Assembly: GCF_002551005.1 (NCBI RefSeq)
Contig: NZ_NVOY01000003.1
Location: 115,040-179,039 of the forward strand
Source of the DNA: Bacillus pseudomycoides
GTDB taxonomy: Bacteria; Bacillota; Bacilli; Bacillales; Bacillaceae_G
Reading direction: 5' to 3'
DNA length: 64,000 bases
The notes under the pieces are model-generated. The model ran no database searches and was not told where the DNA came from. It saw only the letters and a program-made list of their open reading frames with translations. Every line of letters starts with the position of its first letter. The first letter of the stretch is position 1. Below, piece by piece: positions 21,408 to 30,338 of the stretch. The position numbers and the translations under genes were made by a program.

Positions 21408-21462
21408 TTTATCCCGCTATTCGTGGGCAGTAATACCCCCACTGATTAAAGTTTCACTTTAT
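21408..21462 (+). repeat. Internally deleted bcr1 element
   Basis: 55 bp flanked by TTTAT on both sides: the left end ATCCCGCTATTCGTGGGCAG runs straight into CCCCCACTGATTAAAGTTTCAC, the right end of bcr1. About 100 bp of the middle is gone. Confidence 0.8.
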
Positions 21463-21537
21463 CACCTAGTAATAATACCAAGTTTTACTCGAAATTGGCA
21501 AGACCACTTCCAAAAAAACACTCTCATCCACTTCATT

Positions 21538-21727
21538 CATATAAATCCACTTTGATTTTTTAACCCACAAATCGCAACTATGCAGAATATAACATGACCT
21601 CCACTGGGCCTGATCCTTTTGTTTCAAACCTGGCATGTGGCAGCAATAGGACCTGACCGCTCCTATGCGCGGCCAGACGCTCTCAAAAAAAGGGGGGGTA
21701 TGTCGGTTTTCAATATGCATTTATATA
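21538..21727 (+). repeat. MITE-like repeat, copy B
   Basis: Same family as copy A, opposite orientation. It shares ATATAAATCCA at the left, AACATGACCTCC, GTGGCAG and CTGACCGCT in the middle, and CAATATGCATTTATATA at the right. It joins copy C through a shared terminal repeat. Confidence 0.75.
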
Positions 21728-21924
21728 AATCCATATTGTTTTTTCAACATATAGGTCGTGGCTATGCACAACAAAACATGACCTCCTCTCGCTTACTCCC
21801 TTTGTTTTAAATCTAGCGCGTGGCAGGAAAAAGCCCTGACCGCTTCTATGCACAGCCAGGTGTACTCGCCCCTCGAAAAAGAAAAGGGTTTTTACGTTGT
21901 TTTTTCAATTTGCATTTATTTATG
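21721..21924 (+). repeat. MITE-like repeat, copy C
   Basis: Tandem with copy B: ATATAAATCCATATTG at the left, AACATGACCTCC, GCGTGGCAGGAA, CTGACCGCTTCTATGCACAG, and TTCAATTTGCATTTATTTATG at the right. Confidence 0.75.
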
Positions 21925-22037
21925 TAAGTTTATATATTTTTTACTAAATAATTGAAGTTTATTTACATCCACTTCATATTCCCTTCATATAAGAATAGTA
22001 TCGTAAAAATAGAATCAAATACAGTGAGGTGTGAGAC

Positions 22038-22250
22038 GTGAACATTTGGCTTATTCTCTTTCTACCAGCTGTTATTATTTGGGGCGTAGCACTCGGTATT
22101 CAAATGAAATGCGGACAAAGCAACCGCCGTCGTCAAGAACCAATGATTTTTCATTCACAACAAATTTCTCCTATAAAAACAACAGAAGCGGAACTGCAAT
22201 TGCTTGATGAACTTCTAGTGGATAAAAAAAGCTATCGAAAAAATCGATAG
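22038..22250 (+). CDS. Small membrane-anchored protein of unknown function
   Basis: 70 residues from GTG 22038 behind GAGGTGTGAGAC. One N-terminal hydrophobic helix (IWLILFLPAVIIWGVALGI), then a basic and polar tail (SNRRRQEPM ... ELQLLDELLVDKKSYRKNR). I do not recognise a family. It converges on spoIIIAH and shares its terminator. Real-gene support comes from the ribosome site and the tightly placed terminator. Confidence 0.6.
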   Translation: MNIWLILFLPAVIIWGVALGIQMKCGQSNRRRQEPMIFHSQQISPIKTTEAELQLLDELLVDKKSYRKNR

Positions 22251-22256
22251 CTTTTT
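22226..22256. terminator. Bidirectional terminator, 22038 gene and spoIIIAH
   Basis: Perfect AAAAAGCTATCGA / TCGATAGCTTTTT stem with an AAAAA loop and T-runs on both strands; it overlaps both stop codons. Confidence 0.9.
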
Positions 22257-22812
22257 ACTTTGCTATTTCATATCGAACGTCTGCCATTAAGCCCGTCTCA
22301 CTTTTTACAAGCTGTATAATTTTATTTGCTTCTTTTGCGGAAAGTTTTGCTGCTTTTACTGTCACTTTAATATCATTTCCATCTTTACGTACAAGCGTAT
22401 CTTTATAACCGCCTTCTGATTTAATTAAGGTTTCCAATAACGTTTCTTTTGCCGCTAAATCAGTCAATGCATCAAATTCATTTTTTGCTTTATTTCTCTC
22501 TTCAGCAGAAGCGTTTGTTGAGTTCATTACATCTTGCAATTTTTCTTTCACTTCACTACGCTGATCCTCCATTTTTAAACGAAGTGCTGTGAAACTATCA
22601 TCACTAGCAGAATGACTCGTTACTTTTCCTTCATTCTTACCTATTTCTTTTTTACTAGTTTCCTTTTCAGAGCTTTGCTTCTCCTTCGCTCCCTCTCCTA
22701 ACGATGTTGTCACAACCTTAGTTTTATTATCTGGCGTCATCACATAGTAAACCGAAAGTACAATTACCAAACTTAGCATTGTTAATAACCAAACTGTTTG
22801 TTTTTTTAACAC
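22255..22812 (-). CDS. spoIIIAH: Stage III sporulation protein AH
   Basis: Mother-cell membrane protein that forms a ring and pairs with SpoIIQ to make the feeding channel to the forespore. One N-terminal membrane helix (QTVWLLTMLSLVIVLSVYYV), a charged linker, then an EscJ/YscJ-like ring-building domain. 185 residues, somewhat shorter than the B. subtilis protein (218) because of the linker. Last gene of the spoIIIA operon. Confidence 0.93.
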   Translation of the reverse strand: MLKKQTVWLLTMLSLVIVLSVYYVMTPDNKTKVVTTSLGEGAKEKQSSEKETSKKEIGKNEGKVTSHSASDDSFTALRLKMEDQRSEVKEKLQDVMNSTNASAEERNKAKNEFDALTDLAAKETLLETLIKSEGGYKDTLVRKDGNDIKVTVKAAKLSAKEANKIIQLVKSETGLMADVRYEIAK

Positions 22813-22824
22813 TTTTTTTCCTCC

Positions 22825-23463
22825 CTAATTCTTTTTTGGTAAGACAGATACGCGATGGCTTGGGACATCCAGCATTCGCGTAACAGCTTCTTTTACCATT
22901 TGTTTTACTTGTATATTATCCACTCCTTTTGCAACAACAAGAACACCGCGAACTTTCGGCTTATCTTCTCGAAGTACAATCGGAGCTTCTTTATCACCTT
23001 GGCGTACAATCACTGTTTTTTTATCCATCGATTCATCTTCAACTTTCCGCTTTCCGCCTTCTTTATCTGTTTCATCTGTCGTTTGCGATCGCTTCACAGT
23101 ATTTTTATCAAGTATTTTTTCTTCTGATGAATCAAGATTAACTTCAATTGTTACATCTTTAACACCTATAACACTTTCTAATGCTTCTTTTAATTGTTGT
23201 TCATATTCTTTTTCATATTTATCAATAATAGATTTGTTGTCGCTACCCTTTTGTCCAAATGTTGGTACATCTTTTACTTGTCCTGTTTGCGATTTAAGAA
23301 CAGGCACTTCTGGTTTTTTTTCTTGGAAAATGTTACCAGAAAACATAAGGATGATCCCCAGTATGAGTAAAATGATTAAAAACTTTGCTGAAATTTTTTT
23401 CTCTTTCTCATCTTTTTCATTTCCTTTAAAAAGATTGCGAAGAAATTGAAATTTATTATTCAT
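22825..23463 (-). CDS. spoIIIAG: Stage III sporulation protein AG
   Basis: Forms the large outer ring of the mother cell-forespore channel. One membrane helix (KFLIILLILGIILMFSGNIF), then an extracytoplasmic domain with QLKEALESVIGVKDVTIEV and a C-terminal ring-building motif (KVRGVLVVAKGVDN). Length 212. Lies between AF and AH, separated by about 10 bp each. Confidence 0.93.
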   Translation of the reverse strand: MNNKFQFLRNLFKGNEKDEKEKKISAKFLIILLILGIILMFSGNIFQEKKPEVPVLKSQTGQVKDVPTFGQKGSDNKSIIDKYEKEYEQQLKEALESVIGVKDVTIEVNLDSSEEKILDKNTVKRSQTTDETDKEGGKRKVEDESMDKKTVIVRQGDKEAPIVLREDKPKVRGVLVVAKGVDNIQVKQMVKEAVTRMLDVPSHRVSVLPKKN

Positions 23464-23472
23464 TTCCTTTCT

Positions 23473-24093
23473 CTATCCCCCCTCCACCTGAATCTTAATT
23501 TTGTTCTCTTCTAATTGCCATTTGTTCGAGAAAAATTGTTTCATTTCAGCTGTATTTTGTTCTGACGTCTTTTGAGGTTCTTTCGAGTTAATTTCTACCT
23601 TTTGGATTGTTTCAATAGCTCCTGTTCGACTTCGCTCATTTGCCTGAAGCGATACAACAACAGACTGAATGTCCTGCTGGGATTTCACTTCCTTTTTGCC
23701 TTCTGGTACTTTTATCTGTAAACTCATAACGGCCATACCATATTTTTCTTCCAATTCTTTTCCAACTTGTTTTTTCATTTGGACAGCCATCTGTTCTAAA
23801 ATATATGCACGTTGTGAGGCTTGTATTTCTTTTTTCTTTTCACTAATTTTATTTTCTATTGATCCGTTTGCTATATACTTGTCCTGACTAGCATTGGCAA
23901 TCACGTCTTGAATATCTGTTTGAAATAATTTAAATAAGGGGGTTAAAATGAGAACGACTAGAAGCAAACTTACAACAAATTTGACATACTTTTGTAAATT
24001 TGAATTAGGAAGTAACATATGAAGCATCGTTGCTAATAAGAGAAACACAATAATATTTCGAATCCACTCCACGACAAATTGCAACCTTCTCAA
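23473..24093 (-). CDS. spoIIIAF: Stage III sporulation protein AF
   Basis: Two N-terminal membrane helices (IIVFLLLATMLHMLL; YVKFVVSLLLVVLILTPLF), then a ring-building-type domain exposed outside the cytoplasm. 206 residues; part of the SpoIIIA-SpoIIQ channel. Spaced 3 bp from AE and 9 bp from AG. Confidence 0.92.
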   Translation of the reverse strand: MRRLQFVVEWIRNIIVFLLLATMLHMLLPNSNLQKYVKFVVSLLLVVLILTPLFKLFQTDIQDVIANASQDKYIANGSIENKISEKKKEIQASQRAYILEQMAVQMKKQVGKELEEKYGMAVMSLQIKVPEGKKEVKSQQDIQSVVVSLQANERSRTGAIETIQKVEINSKEPQKTSEQNTAEMKQFFSNKWQLEENKIKIQVEGG

Positions 24094-24096
24094 CTC

Positions 24097-25266
24097 CTAA
24101 CGCATCATTAACGTAATGTTTCCAGCTGCGATAACAATCGTGATACTTAGAAAAAACATAAATGATACAATAGCCAAACAAGCAAACACGTATATAATAC
24201 TTCTTCCGATAATATCCAGGCATTGAATAATTGCTCCTCCACCGACTGGTTGCAGTACTGCTGCTGCAAATTTATAAATGAATGCAATGCAGAAAATTTG
24301 AATAGCAGGAAAAGCAACGATAAGTAATAAAATGACAACCCCAACAATCCCCACTGTATTTTTCAATAGAGCCGATGCACTAAGTACAGTGTCTGCTGCT
24401 TCAGTAAACATTCGGCCGACAACTGGGATAAAGTTTCCTGTTACAAACTTTGCTGTTTTCACCGCAATTCCATCCGCTACCGCTGTTGTCGTTCCTTGTA
24501 CAGAGAGCACACCAAGAAAGATTGTTAAAAAAATTCCAATGATGCTAACGCTAACATTTTGCAGCAGCTTGGATAATTTTGTAACTTTATATTGATCGCT
24601 CATTGTACTGACAATACTTAAAATTGTAGCAAGGAGAAGAAGCGGTAAAACAATATAATTCATAAGCATCCCGCTCGTATTCATTAAAAAAACAATAATT
24701 GGATGAAAGAAGGAAACAGATACAACACCGCCTCCTGTCGCAATGAGCGCCAACAAAATTGGGAGGAGTGCTAAAATGAAATCGATCATTGTTTGAATGG
24801 TGTCTCTTGTGTACGTCATAACAACATAGAAACTGTTTAAAGCAAAGACGATAAGTACCATATATACAACAGCATCCGCTATTTTCCCGACACTACTTTT
24901 CGCAAAAGCAGATTGAAGCGACTGCAAAAGCGCGCTGAAAATAGTAAGCATAATGAGTGTCCCAAGGAGCTTTCCGTTAGCTACTAATTCATGAAATAAA
25001 TACTTTAGTAATCCAATCATCCACTCTTTAATCGAAAACTCTTTTTCCCCTTTAACAAACTCCATAAAACTTCCCTTTTGGCTTTCCGGTAAATATCCAC
25101 CGTACTTCGCAACAAGGTCATCCCAATATTTCTTTACATCCTCTATCCCAAGCTTTCCTAGTTGTTCATCTACAACATTATGTTCTGGGGGAGAAGCTTG
25201 TACGATAATTGGAAAAGAAAAAAAGAGGAAAAAAGCAAACAAAAGCTTCATTCCAAACGGGCGCAC
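24097..25266 (-). CDS. spoIIIAE: Stage III sporulation protein AE
   Basis: The largest membrane subunit of the complex: an N-terminal signal sequence (LLFAFFLFFSFPIIVQASP), a soluble stretch, then about six or seven hydrophobic helices from residue 95 to the end. Length 389. Proposed to form or gate the inner-membrane pore. Confidence 0.93.
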   Translation of the reverse strand: MRPFGMKLLFAFFLFFSFPIIVQASPPEHNVVDEQLGKLGIEDVKKYWDDLVAKYGGYLPESQKGSFMEFVKGEKEFSIKEWMIGLLKYLFHELVANGKLLGTLIMLTIFSALLQSLQSAFAKSSVGKIADAVVYMVLIVFALNSFYVVMTYTRDTIQTMIDFILALLPILLALIATGGGVVSVSFFHPIIVFLMNTSGMLMNYIVLPLLLLATILSIVSTMSDQYKVTKLSKLLQNVSVSIIGIFLTIFLGVLSVQGTTTAVADGIAVKTAKFVTGNFIPVVGRMFTEAADTVLSASALLKNTVGIVGVVILLLIVAFPAIQIFCIAFIYKFAAAVLQPVGGGAIIQCLDIIGRSIIYVFACLAIVSFMFFLSITIVIAAGNITLMMR

Positions 25267-25280
25267 AATTCACCCCTCCT

Positions 25281-25679
25281 TTATCCGGTTGGTAAAAAAC
25301 CGAGAATCGTTTCAATTACAACCGTTAATATCGGAATCGCCATCACTAAAATTAAAATTTTCCCTGCTAATTCAATTTTGGAAGCAATCGCGCCTTGTCC
25401 AGCATCTTTCGTAATTTGTGCACCGAATTCTGCAATATAAGCAATTCCAATAATTTTCAGCAGCGTTTCCACGTACACATTGCTCACTTTTGCTTCATTT
25501 GCAATACGCTCAATCATCGTTAAAATAGAATGAATTTGATCAATTACAAGTAAAAACATAACGCTACTAACAAATACAATAAACAATGAAGTTACACTCG
25601 ATTTATGCTGATTCAATACTGCAGCCAAAAAAGTCGCTACGAGGCCTAGCCCTACAATTTGTAATATTTCGATTCGAAT
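25281..25679 (-). CDS. spoIIIAD: Stage III sporulation protein AD, apparent non-ATG start
   Basis: Multi-pass membrane protein of the spoIIIA complex. The family-conserved N-terminus (EILQIVGLGLVATFLA) is encoded upstream of the first ATG (25628): the reading frame stays open to an ATT at 25679 that aligns with the B. subtilis start, giving 132 residues (B. subtilis: 133). AAAGGGGGCGA lies just before it. An in-frame ATC at 25673, 8 nt from the GGGGG, is the alternative. No ATG, GTG or TTG is available in this stretch, except a TTG too far inside. The C-terminal region (GIAYIAEFGAQITKDAGQGA) is strongly conserved. Confidence 0.88.
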   Translation of the reverse strand: MRIEILQIVGLGLVATFLAAVLNQHKSSVTSLFIVFVSSVMFLLVIDQIHSILTMIERIANEAKVSNVYVETLLKIIGIAYIAEFGAQITKDAGQGAIASKIELAGKILILVMAIPILTVVIETILGFLPTG

Positions 25680-25687
25680 CGCCCCCT

Positions 25688-25891
25688 TTACTGAAAAAGA
25701 AAGACGCTTTTAATCTTGTCAAACAAATTGTTTATTAAAAAGGCAACTTGGAATAAAATGACGACAAAACCAACGAGAATCACCCAGTTGGCAATATCTT
25801 CTCGCTTTAGTTCTTTCAGCACAGTATGAATGAAAGCTAATATAATACCAATTCCTGCAATTTGAAAGATTAATCCAACGTCAATCGACAT
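25688..25891 (-). CDS. spoIIIAC: Stage III sporulation protein AC
   Basis: 67-residue protein with two membrane helices (LIFQIAGIGIILAFIHTVL; WVILVGFVVILFQVAFLI). The start at ATG 25891, behind GGGGGAAAGGTG, matches the 68-residue B. subtilis protein. It lies 8 bp before the proposed spoIIIAD start. Confidence 0.93.
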   Translation of the reverse strand: MSIDVGLIFQIAGIGIILAFIHTVLKELKREDIANWVILVGFVVILFQVAFLINNLFDKIKSVFLFQ

Positions 25892-25903
25892 CACCTTTCC
25901 CCC

Positions 25904-26419
25904 TTACAACAGTAAAATTACGATAAGTAATCCTGCTAATACTCCTAAACTTTTCATCATCTTTTCGTACTGAATTTGCATTTCCTTTGCTTCTCCTTCT
26001 TCTCTCTCTAAATGGGTAATACATAAACGAATATGCTTTTGCTGTGACTCACGATCATGTTGCCCTAGCGTTTCTCCAAATTGCTGTAAAATCTCATATT
26101 CTGTTTGCTTCAATGCTGTAAGTTTCCAATTTTCTTGTAAACTATCCATCCATGCTTCCCGAACCGTTTGCTCTCCCCTTTCTAATCGTTCATGAAAACT
26201 ATGAAATAACCAGTTCAAAGGCTTTGGCATTTGTTTTACAAGACGTGCAGCTGCCTCTGACAATGGGGTATGGCCATACATAATTTCTGCTTCAAGTGAT
26301 TGAAGAGCTGCCTTTAACAACCGTAATTGGCGAGGACGCTCACTATATTTCTTCGCATATGAAAAACCAAAAAATGTTGATACAGCCACAATAAGTGCAG
26401 CACCAAAAAATTTAATCAT
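25904..26419 (-). CDS. spoIIIAB: Stage III sporulation protein AB
   Basis: 171 residues: N-terminal helix (FFGAALIVAVSTFFGFSYA), a helical soluble domain, and a C-terminal hydrophobic tail (SLGVLAGLLIVILLL). Distantly related to GspF-type inner-membrane secretion proteins. Overlaps spoIIIAA by 4 bp. Confidence 0.92.
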   Translation of the reverse strand: MIKFFGAALIVAVSTFFGFSYAKKYSERPRQLRLLKAALQSLEAEIMYGHTPLSEAAARLVKQMPKPLNWLFHSFHERLERGEQTVREAWMDSLQENWKLTALKQTEYEILQQFGETLGQHDRESQQKHIRLCITHLEREEGEAKEMQIQYEKMMKSLGVLAGLLIVILLL

Positions 26420-27339
26420 ACGCTCAGCACCTTCTCTCCGCGGCGAATCGGTTTTCCACTGCCATCCTTCACATTCATAATCGTTCCTGGTCCTTTTATT
26501 TTAGAAAGCTCGATAAAGCGTTCAAATACGCCCAGTTCTATAATTTTCCTTAACGAAGGTCGTTTCAGTATATCTTCATGCTCTTTTCCATGCACACTAG
26601 TAAACAATTGAACACCAGCATGAACAGCTTCCATAATTGCTTCGCTATCTTCTGGCCGGCCAATTTCGTCAACAATTAATATATCTGGACTCATTGAACG
26701 AATCATCATCATCATACCTTCTGCTTTTGGACATGCATCTAGCACATCCACCCTTGTTCCAAACTCATATTGCGGTACCCCTTTCACGCACCCCGCAATT
26801 TCTGACCTCTCATCTACAATACCAACTTTACAAGAGGGGATATGTTGCCTTGGAACACCTGCACTCATGAGGCGCGCTACATCACGCAGTAATGTTGTTT
26901 TGCCTGTTTGCGGCGGGCCGATAATCATTGTATTCAGCCAATGTTTCTCATATAAATATGGTATAAGCGGCTCAGCAATCCCCTTTTTTTGCCGAGCAAT
27001 ACGCATATTAAATGACGCCACATCCCGAATCATTTTCACAGCACTCTTTTCCATAATGACTTTTCCTGCTAAACCTACGCGATGTCCTCCGCGCAGTGTA
27101 ACATATCCTCGCTTTAATTCTTCTTCCATCGTATAAAGTGAATATTGACTCAGCTTATTCAGCAAATACGCTGCATCTTCTCTCGTCACAATATAGTTAT
27201 AAAAATGCGCTTCCCCGCGCGCAATACATTCAAGCGGCCTTCCGATCCGAATCCGGATTTCTTCCAATCCGTCACATTCTTTATAGTCTTGTATAAAACG
27301 TTCGATTTGCTTTGGCAACATCTCTAATACTTCTTTCAT
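26416..27339 (-). CDS. spoIIIAA: Stage III sporulation protein AA (ATPase)
   Basis: AAA/secretion-type ATPase thought to energise the SpoIIIA channel. Walker A IIGPPQTGKTTLLRD, Walker B DILIVDEIGRPEDSEA, and a sensor-like SVHGKEHEDI. Length 307. First gene of the eight-gene operon, about 20 bp after yqhV. Confidence 0.95.
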   Translation of the reverse strand: MKEVLEMLPKQIERFIQDYKECDGLEEIRIRIGRPLECIARGEAHFYNYIVTREDAAYLLNKLSQYSLYTMEEELKRGYVTLRGGHRVGLAGKVIMEKSAVKMIRDVASFNMRIARQKKGIAEPLIPYLYEKHWLNTMIIGPPQTGKTTLLRDVARLMSAGVPRQHIPSCKVGIVDERSEIAGCVKGVPQYEFGTRVDVLDACPKAEGMMMMIRSMSPDILIVDEIGRPEDSEAIMEAVHAGVQLFTSVHGKEHEDILKRPSLRKIIELGVFERFIELSKIKGPGTIMNVKDGSGKPIRRGEKVLSV

Positions 27340-27360
27340 AGCTCTCTCCCCATCACATCG

Positions 27361-27642
27361 CTATTTCAGTACCGCAATAAAAATACAGCCAATTCCAAGC
27401 GCCAAAAAAAATAATTTCAAAAAAGAAATTTCATTCGTAACGCTCGCAATTCCAATTGACATCGTTACAATTAAAACAGTTGGGCCAACAAACGCAAGCA
27501 TGCCATTTACAAACAACGCTTTTTTTGCATCATTGAAATACAACATAAGCAAAGCGGCGAAAATTTCCATGCTTCCTGAGAAGATCCTAAGAAGCGCCAT
27601 TACGAGCACAGACGTTTCAAATGCCGCTAGCCACTGTTTCAT
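27361..27642 (-). CDS. yqhV: YqhV family membrane protein (DUF2619)
   Basis: 93 residues and three hydrophobic segments, full family length. Conserved just upstream of spoIIIAA in Bacillus and probably cotranscribed with it. Unknown function. Confidence 0.85.
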   Translation of the reverse strand: MKQWLAAFETSVLVMALLRIFSGSMEIFAALLMLYFNDAKKALFVNGMLAFVGPTVLIVTMSIGIASVTNEISFLKLFFLALGIGCIFIAVLK

Positions 27643-27840
27643 CCTCTCACCTTCTCTCGTTATCCTTACACCGTCCTAACAGCACACATATATCCCGTTC
27701 AAACAAGATAAAAGAGTACGTTTGTACAACCATATGCACAGGTCGTCTATTTCAGAAGTGAAAAAGAAATTTTTTAATTATTAAATAAAGATAAGTTATT
27801 ATTTGCAAAATACGGTATATTGAAACAAAAGGAGACATGT

Positions 27841-28161
27841 ATGAAAATTCTAAAAATAACACTTACACTCATTATAGAAGTGGCTATTATTTTTATATTT
27901 GCCAAATTTGTTAATTGGACATTTATGGAAAGTTTCTTTTTAGGGAGTTTGGCCATTTTCGGACTCACATGGCTGTTTCTTTTAAATATGAACCGAAACG
28001 CGAATATGGATCGTACCATTACAAAAAGTTTGTCGGGGGTTAACACCGGAGAAGTAACACCTTTTCAAATTCGAATGAATCCCTATATGACAGGGACTCT
28101 TCTGCTACTTACTATTAGCTGTATTATTACTGTCATTTATTACCTACCTTATTTTACATAA
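27841..28161 (+). CDS. Small three-helix membrane protein
   Basis: 106 residues from ATG 27841, 5 nt after AAAGGAGA. Three hydrophobic segments (about 4-22, 28-48, 84-104) and a polar loop NRNANMDRTITKSLSG. Possibly in the DUF3899 group, though I am not certain. Convergent with efp, sharing its terminator. Confidence 0.65.
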   Translation: MKILKITLTLIIEVAIIFIFAKFVNWTFMESFFLGSLAIFGLTWLFLLNMNRNANMDRTITKSLSGVNTGEVTPFQIRMNPYMTGTLLLLTISCIITVIYYLPYFT

Positions 28162-28200
28162 AAAAACACTCGTGGATTATCAATTCCACGAGTGTTCTTT
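28161..28200. terminator. Bidirectional terminator, 27841 gene and efp
   Basis: AACACTCGTGG / CCACGAGTGTT stem with a 10-nt loop; T-rich on the plus strand and T6 on the minus strand. Confidence 0.88.
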
Positions 28201-28203
28201 TCA

Positions 28204-28761
28204 TTACGCACGAGAAACGTATTTTGATTCTCCTGTGTTAATAATAAGCATTTCACCTTCATTAATGAAGATCGGCACTTGTACAACTAGACCAGTTTCT
28301 AATGTAGCTGGTTTTGTTACGTTAGAAGCTGTATCACCTTTAATACCTGGCTCCGTTTCAACAACTTTTAACTCAACAGTGTTTGGAAGTTCTACACCAA
28401 GTACTTCGCTTTGATATGTCATGATTGATACTTCCATGTTTTCTTTCAAGAATTTTAATTCATGTTCGATTTGCTTATCAGCAAGTTCGATTTGCTCGTA
28501 TGTTCCGTTGTCCATGAATACATGAGCTTCACCGCTTGCATATAAATATTGCATACGACGGTTTTCGATATGCGCTTTTTCTACTTTTTCACCAGCACGG
28601 AATGTTTTTTCTTGAACAGAACCTGTGCGAAGGTTACGTAATTTAGAGCGAACGAACGCTGCACCTTTACCTGGTTTTACGTGTTGGAAATCTATAACCT
28701 GCCATAGGCCGTTGTCCACCGCAATTGTTAATCCTGTACGAAAATCGTTTACTGAAATCAT
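28204..28761 (-). CDS. efp: Translation elongation factor P
   Basis: Rescues ribosomes stalled at polyproline. 185 residues in three OB-like domains. The modification-site loop [14 protein letters not shown] carries the lysine near position 32. Downstream of yqhT by 20 bp. Confidence 0.98.
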   Translation of the reverse strand: MISVNDFRTGLTIAVDNGLWQVIDFQHVKPGKGAAFVRSKLRNLRTGSVQEKTFRAGEKVEKAHIENRRMQYLYASGEAHVFMDNGTYEQIELADKQIEHELKFLKENMEVSIMTYQSEVLGVELPNTVELKVVETEPGIKGDTASNVTKPATLETGLVVQVPIFINEGEMLIINTGESKYVSRA

Positions 28762-28781
28762 GCAAAAAATCCTCCTGTGTA

Positions 28782-29843
28782 TTACAAAATGATAAGTTCT
28801 TTTGGAGATTTAGTTAACACTTCATTACCTTCAGCTGTTACTATAATATCATCTTCAATGCGAACTCCGCCTACATTTGGAATATAAATTCCCGGTTCTA
28901 CAGTGACTGCCATTCCTGGCTCAAGTACCGTTTCAGAGCGGAATGCTAAGCTTGGTGCTTCATGAATTTCAAGACCAATTCCATGACCTGTAGAATGCCC
29001 GAAATACTCACCATATCCTTTTTCAGTTATGTAGTTACGTGTTAATGCATCTGCTTCACGACCAGTTAAACCAGCTTTAATACCGCTTACACCACGTAAT
29101 TGTGCTTCTAGTACGATATTATAAATTTCCTTTAATTTATCAGACGGCTCACCTACTGCAATTGTACGAGTAATATCGGAACAATATCCTTTATAGTAAG
29201 CACCGAAGTCTAATGTAACAAAATCTCCCTTTTCTATCAACTTTTCAGATGCCACGCCGTGCGGCAATGCTGAACGAAGTCCCGAAGCAACGATAATATC
29301 AAACGAAGAAGAGGTTGCTCCTTGCTTTCTCATGAAAAATTCAAGTTCATTTGACACTTCAATCTCAGATACTCCCGGGCGAATAAATGATAGAATATGT
29401 TCAAAGGCAGCATCTGCAATCTGTGCAGCTTCCTTTAATATCTTAATCTCTGAATCAGTCTTAATCAAGCGTAACTTTTCTACAATACCAGAAGTTGCAA
29501 CAAATTCTGCATCAACTTCCCCTTTATATGCCGTATAAGAGCTGTATGTAAGAGTATCTTGCTCAAAGCCCAGCTTTTGAATTCCTAAGTCTTTTACTTG
29601 TTTGGCAACTTCTTCAATAATCGTACCTGTATGCTGTACGATTTCATAACCAACCGCTTGTTTTTGCGCTTGTTCAACGTAACGGAAATCTGTAATAAAT
29701 AAAGCGCGTTCGTTTGAAATTAATACAACGCCCGCTGTTCCTGTAAAGTTTGTCATATATCTACGACTATGTTGATTCGTTAATAAAATACCATCAATAC
29801 CCGCTTCTCCAAATGCATTTCTTAATTTTGTAAGTTTCTCCAT
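28782..29843 (-). CDS. yqhT: Xaa-Pro aminopeptidase YqhT (M24)
   Basis: Metallopeptidase that removes residues N-terminal to proline. Creatinase-like N-domain (about 1-125) and pita-bread catalytic domain with metal ligands in [19 protein letters not shown], the histidine in [16 protein letters not shown], and the two glutamates in VEPGIYIP and VRIEDD. Length 353. Cotranscribed with aroQ and efp. Confidence 0.94.
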   Translation of the reverse strand: MEKLTKLRNAFGEAGIDGILLTNQHSRRYMTNFTGTAGVVLISNERALFITDFRYVEQAQKQAVGYEIVQHTGTIIEEVAKQVKDLGIQKLGFEQDTLTYSSYTAYKGEVDAEFVATSGIVEKLRLIKTDSEIKILKEAAQIADAAFEHILSFIRPGVSEIEVSNELEFFMRKQGATSSSFDIIVASGLRSALPHGVASEKLIEKGDFVTLDFGAYYKGYCSDITRTIAVGEPSDKLKEIYNIVLEAQLRGVSGIKAGLTGREADALTRNYITEKGYGEYFGHSTGHGIGLEIHEAPSLAFRSETVLEPGMAVTVEPGIYIPNVGGVRIEDDIIVTAEGNEVLTKSPKELIIL

Positions 29844-29846
29844 GAA

Positions 29847-30287
29847 TTACGCCTCCCGAATTTTATCCGCTAATGCAAGTAACGCTAAATGATAGCCATA
29901 CAAACCGAATCCTACAATTTGCCCCGCTGTGACCGGCGCTGTAACAGATACGTGGCGAAACGATTCGCGCTGGTGAATATTTGAAATATGTACCTCAATA
30001 ACAGGAATCGAAACACTCGCAATTGCATCACGAATTGCATAGCTATAATGCGTAAATGCTCCTGGATTTAGAATAATTCCTTTATATGTACCCTCAGTCT
30101 CATGAATGATATCAATAATGGCACCTTCATGATTAGATTGGAAACACTCTAGCTCCACTCCCAAATTTTCTGCTTGTTGCTTCATATCTGTTTCTAATGA
30201 CGCTAACGTCCCCGTACCATATACATTAACCTCTCGCGCACCGAGACGGTTTAAATTAGGACCGTTAACGAGGAGCAACTTCTCCAT
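29847..30287 (-). CDS. aroQ: 3-dehydroquinate dehydratase, type II
   Basis: Shikimate pathway step 3. 146 residues with the type II signatures LLVNGPNLNRLGAREVNVYG (active-site Tyr), NPGAFTHYSYAIRDAI and VEVHISNIHQRE. Three bp before yqhT. Confidence 0.97.
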   Translation of the reverse strand: MEKLLLVNGPNLNRLGAREVNVYGTGTLASLETDMKQQAENLGVELECFQSNHEGAIIDIIHETEGTYKGIILNPGAFTHYSYAIRDAIASVSIPVIEVHISNIHQRESFRHVSVTAPVTAGQIVGFGLYGYHLALLALADKIREA

Positions 30288-30338
30288 ATATCTAACTCCT
30301 TAATAAAAAAATGTCTATATAATATTCTACCATACCTC

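Noticed and set aside
21466-21810. Frames of 63-84 residues in the accB-22038 interval
   Set aside because: They fall inside the MITE-like copies, have no ribosome site and are not kept among the three copies.
27643-27780. Sigma-E promoter for yqhV-spoIIIA
   Set aside because: GTGCATATG and CGTACTCT lie at about the right distance but match the consensus poorly; not reported as a feature.
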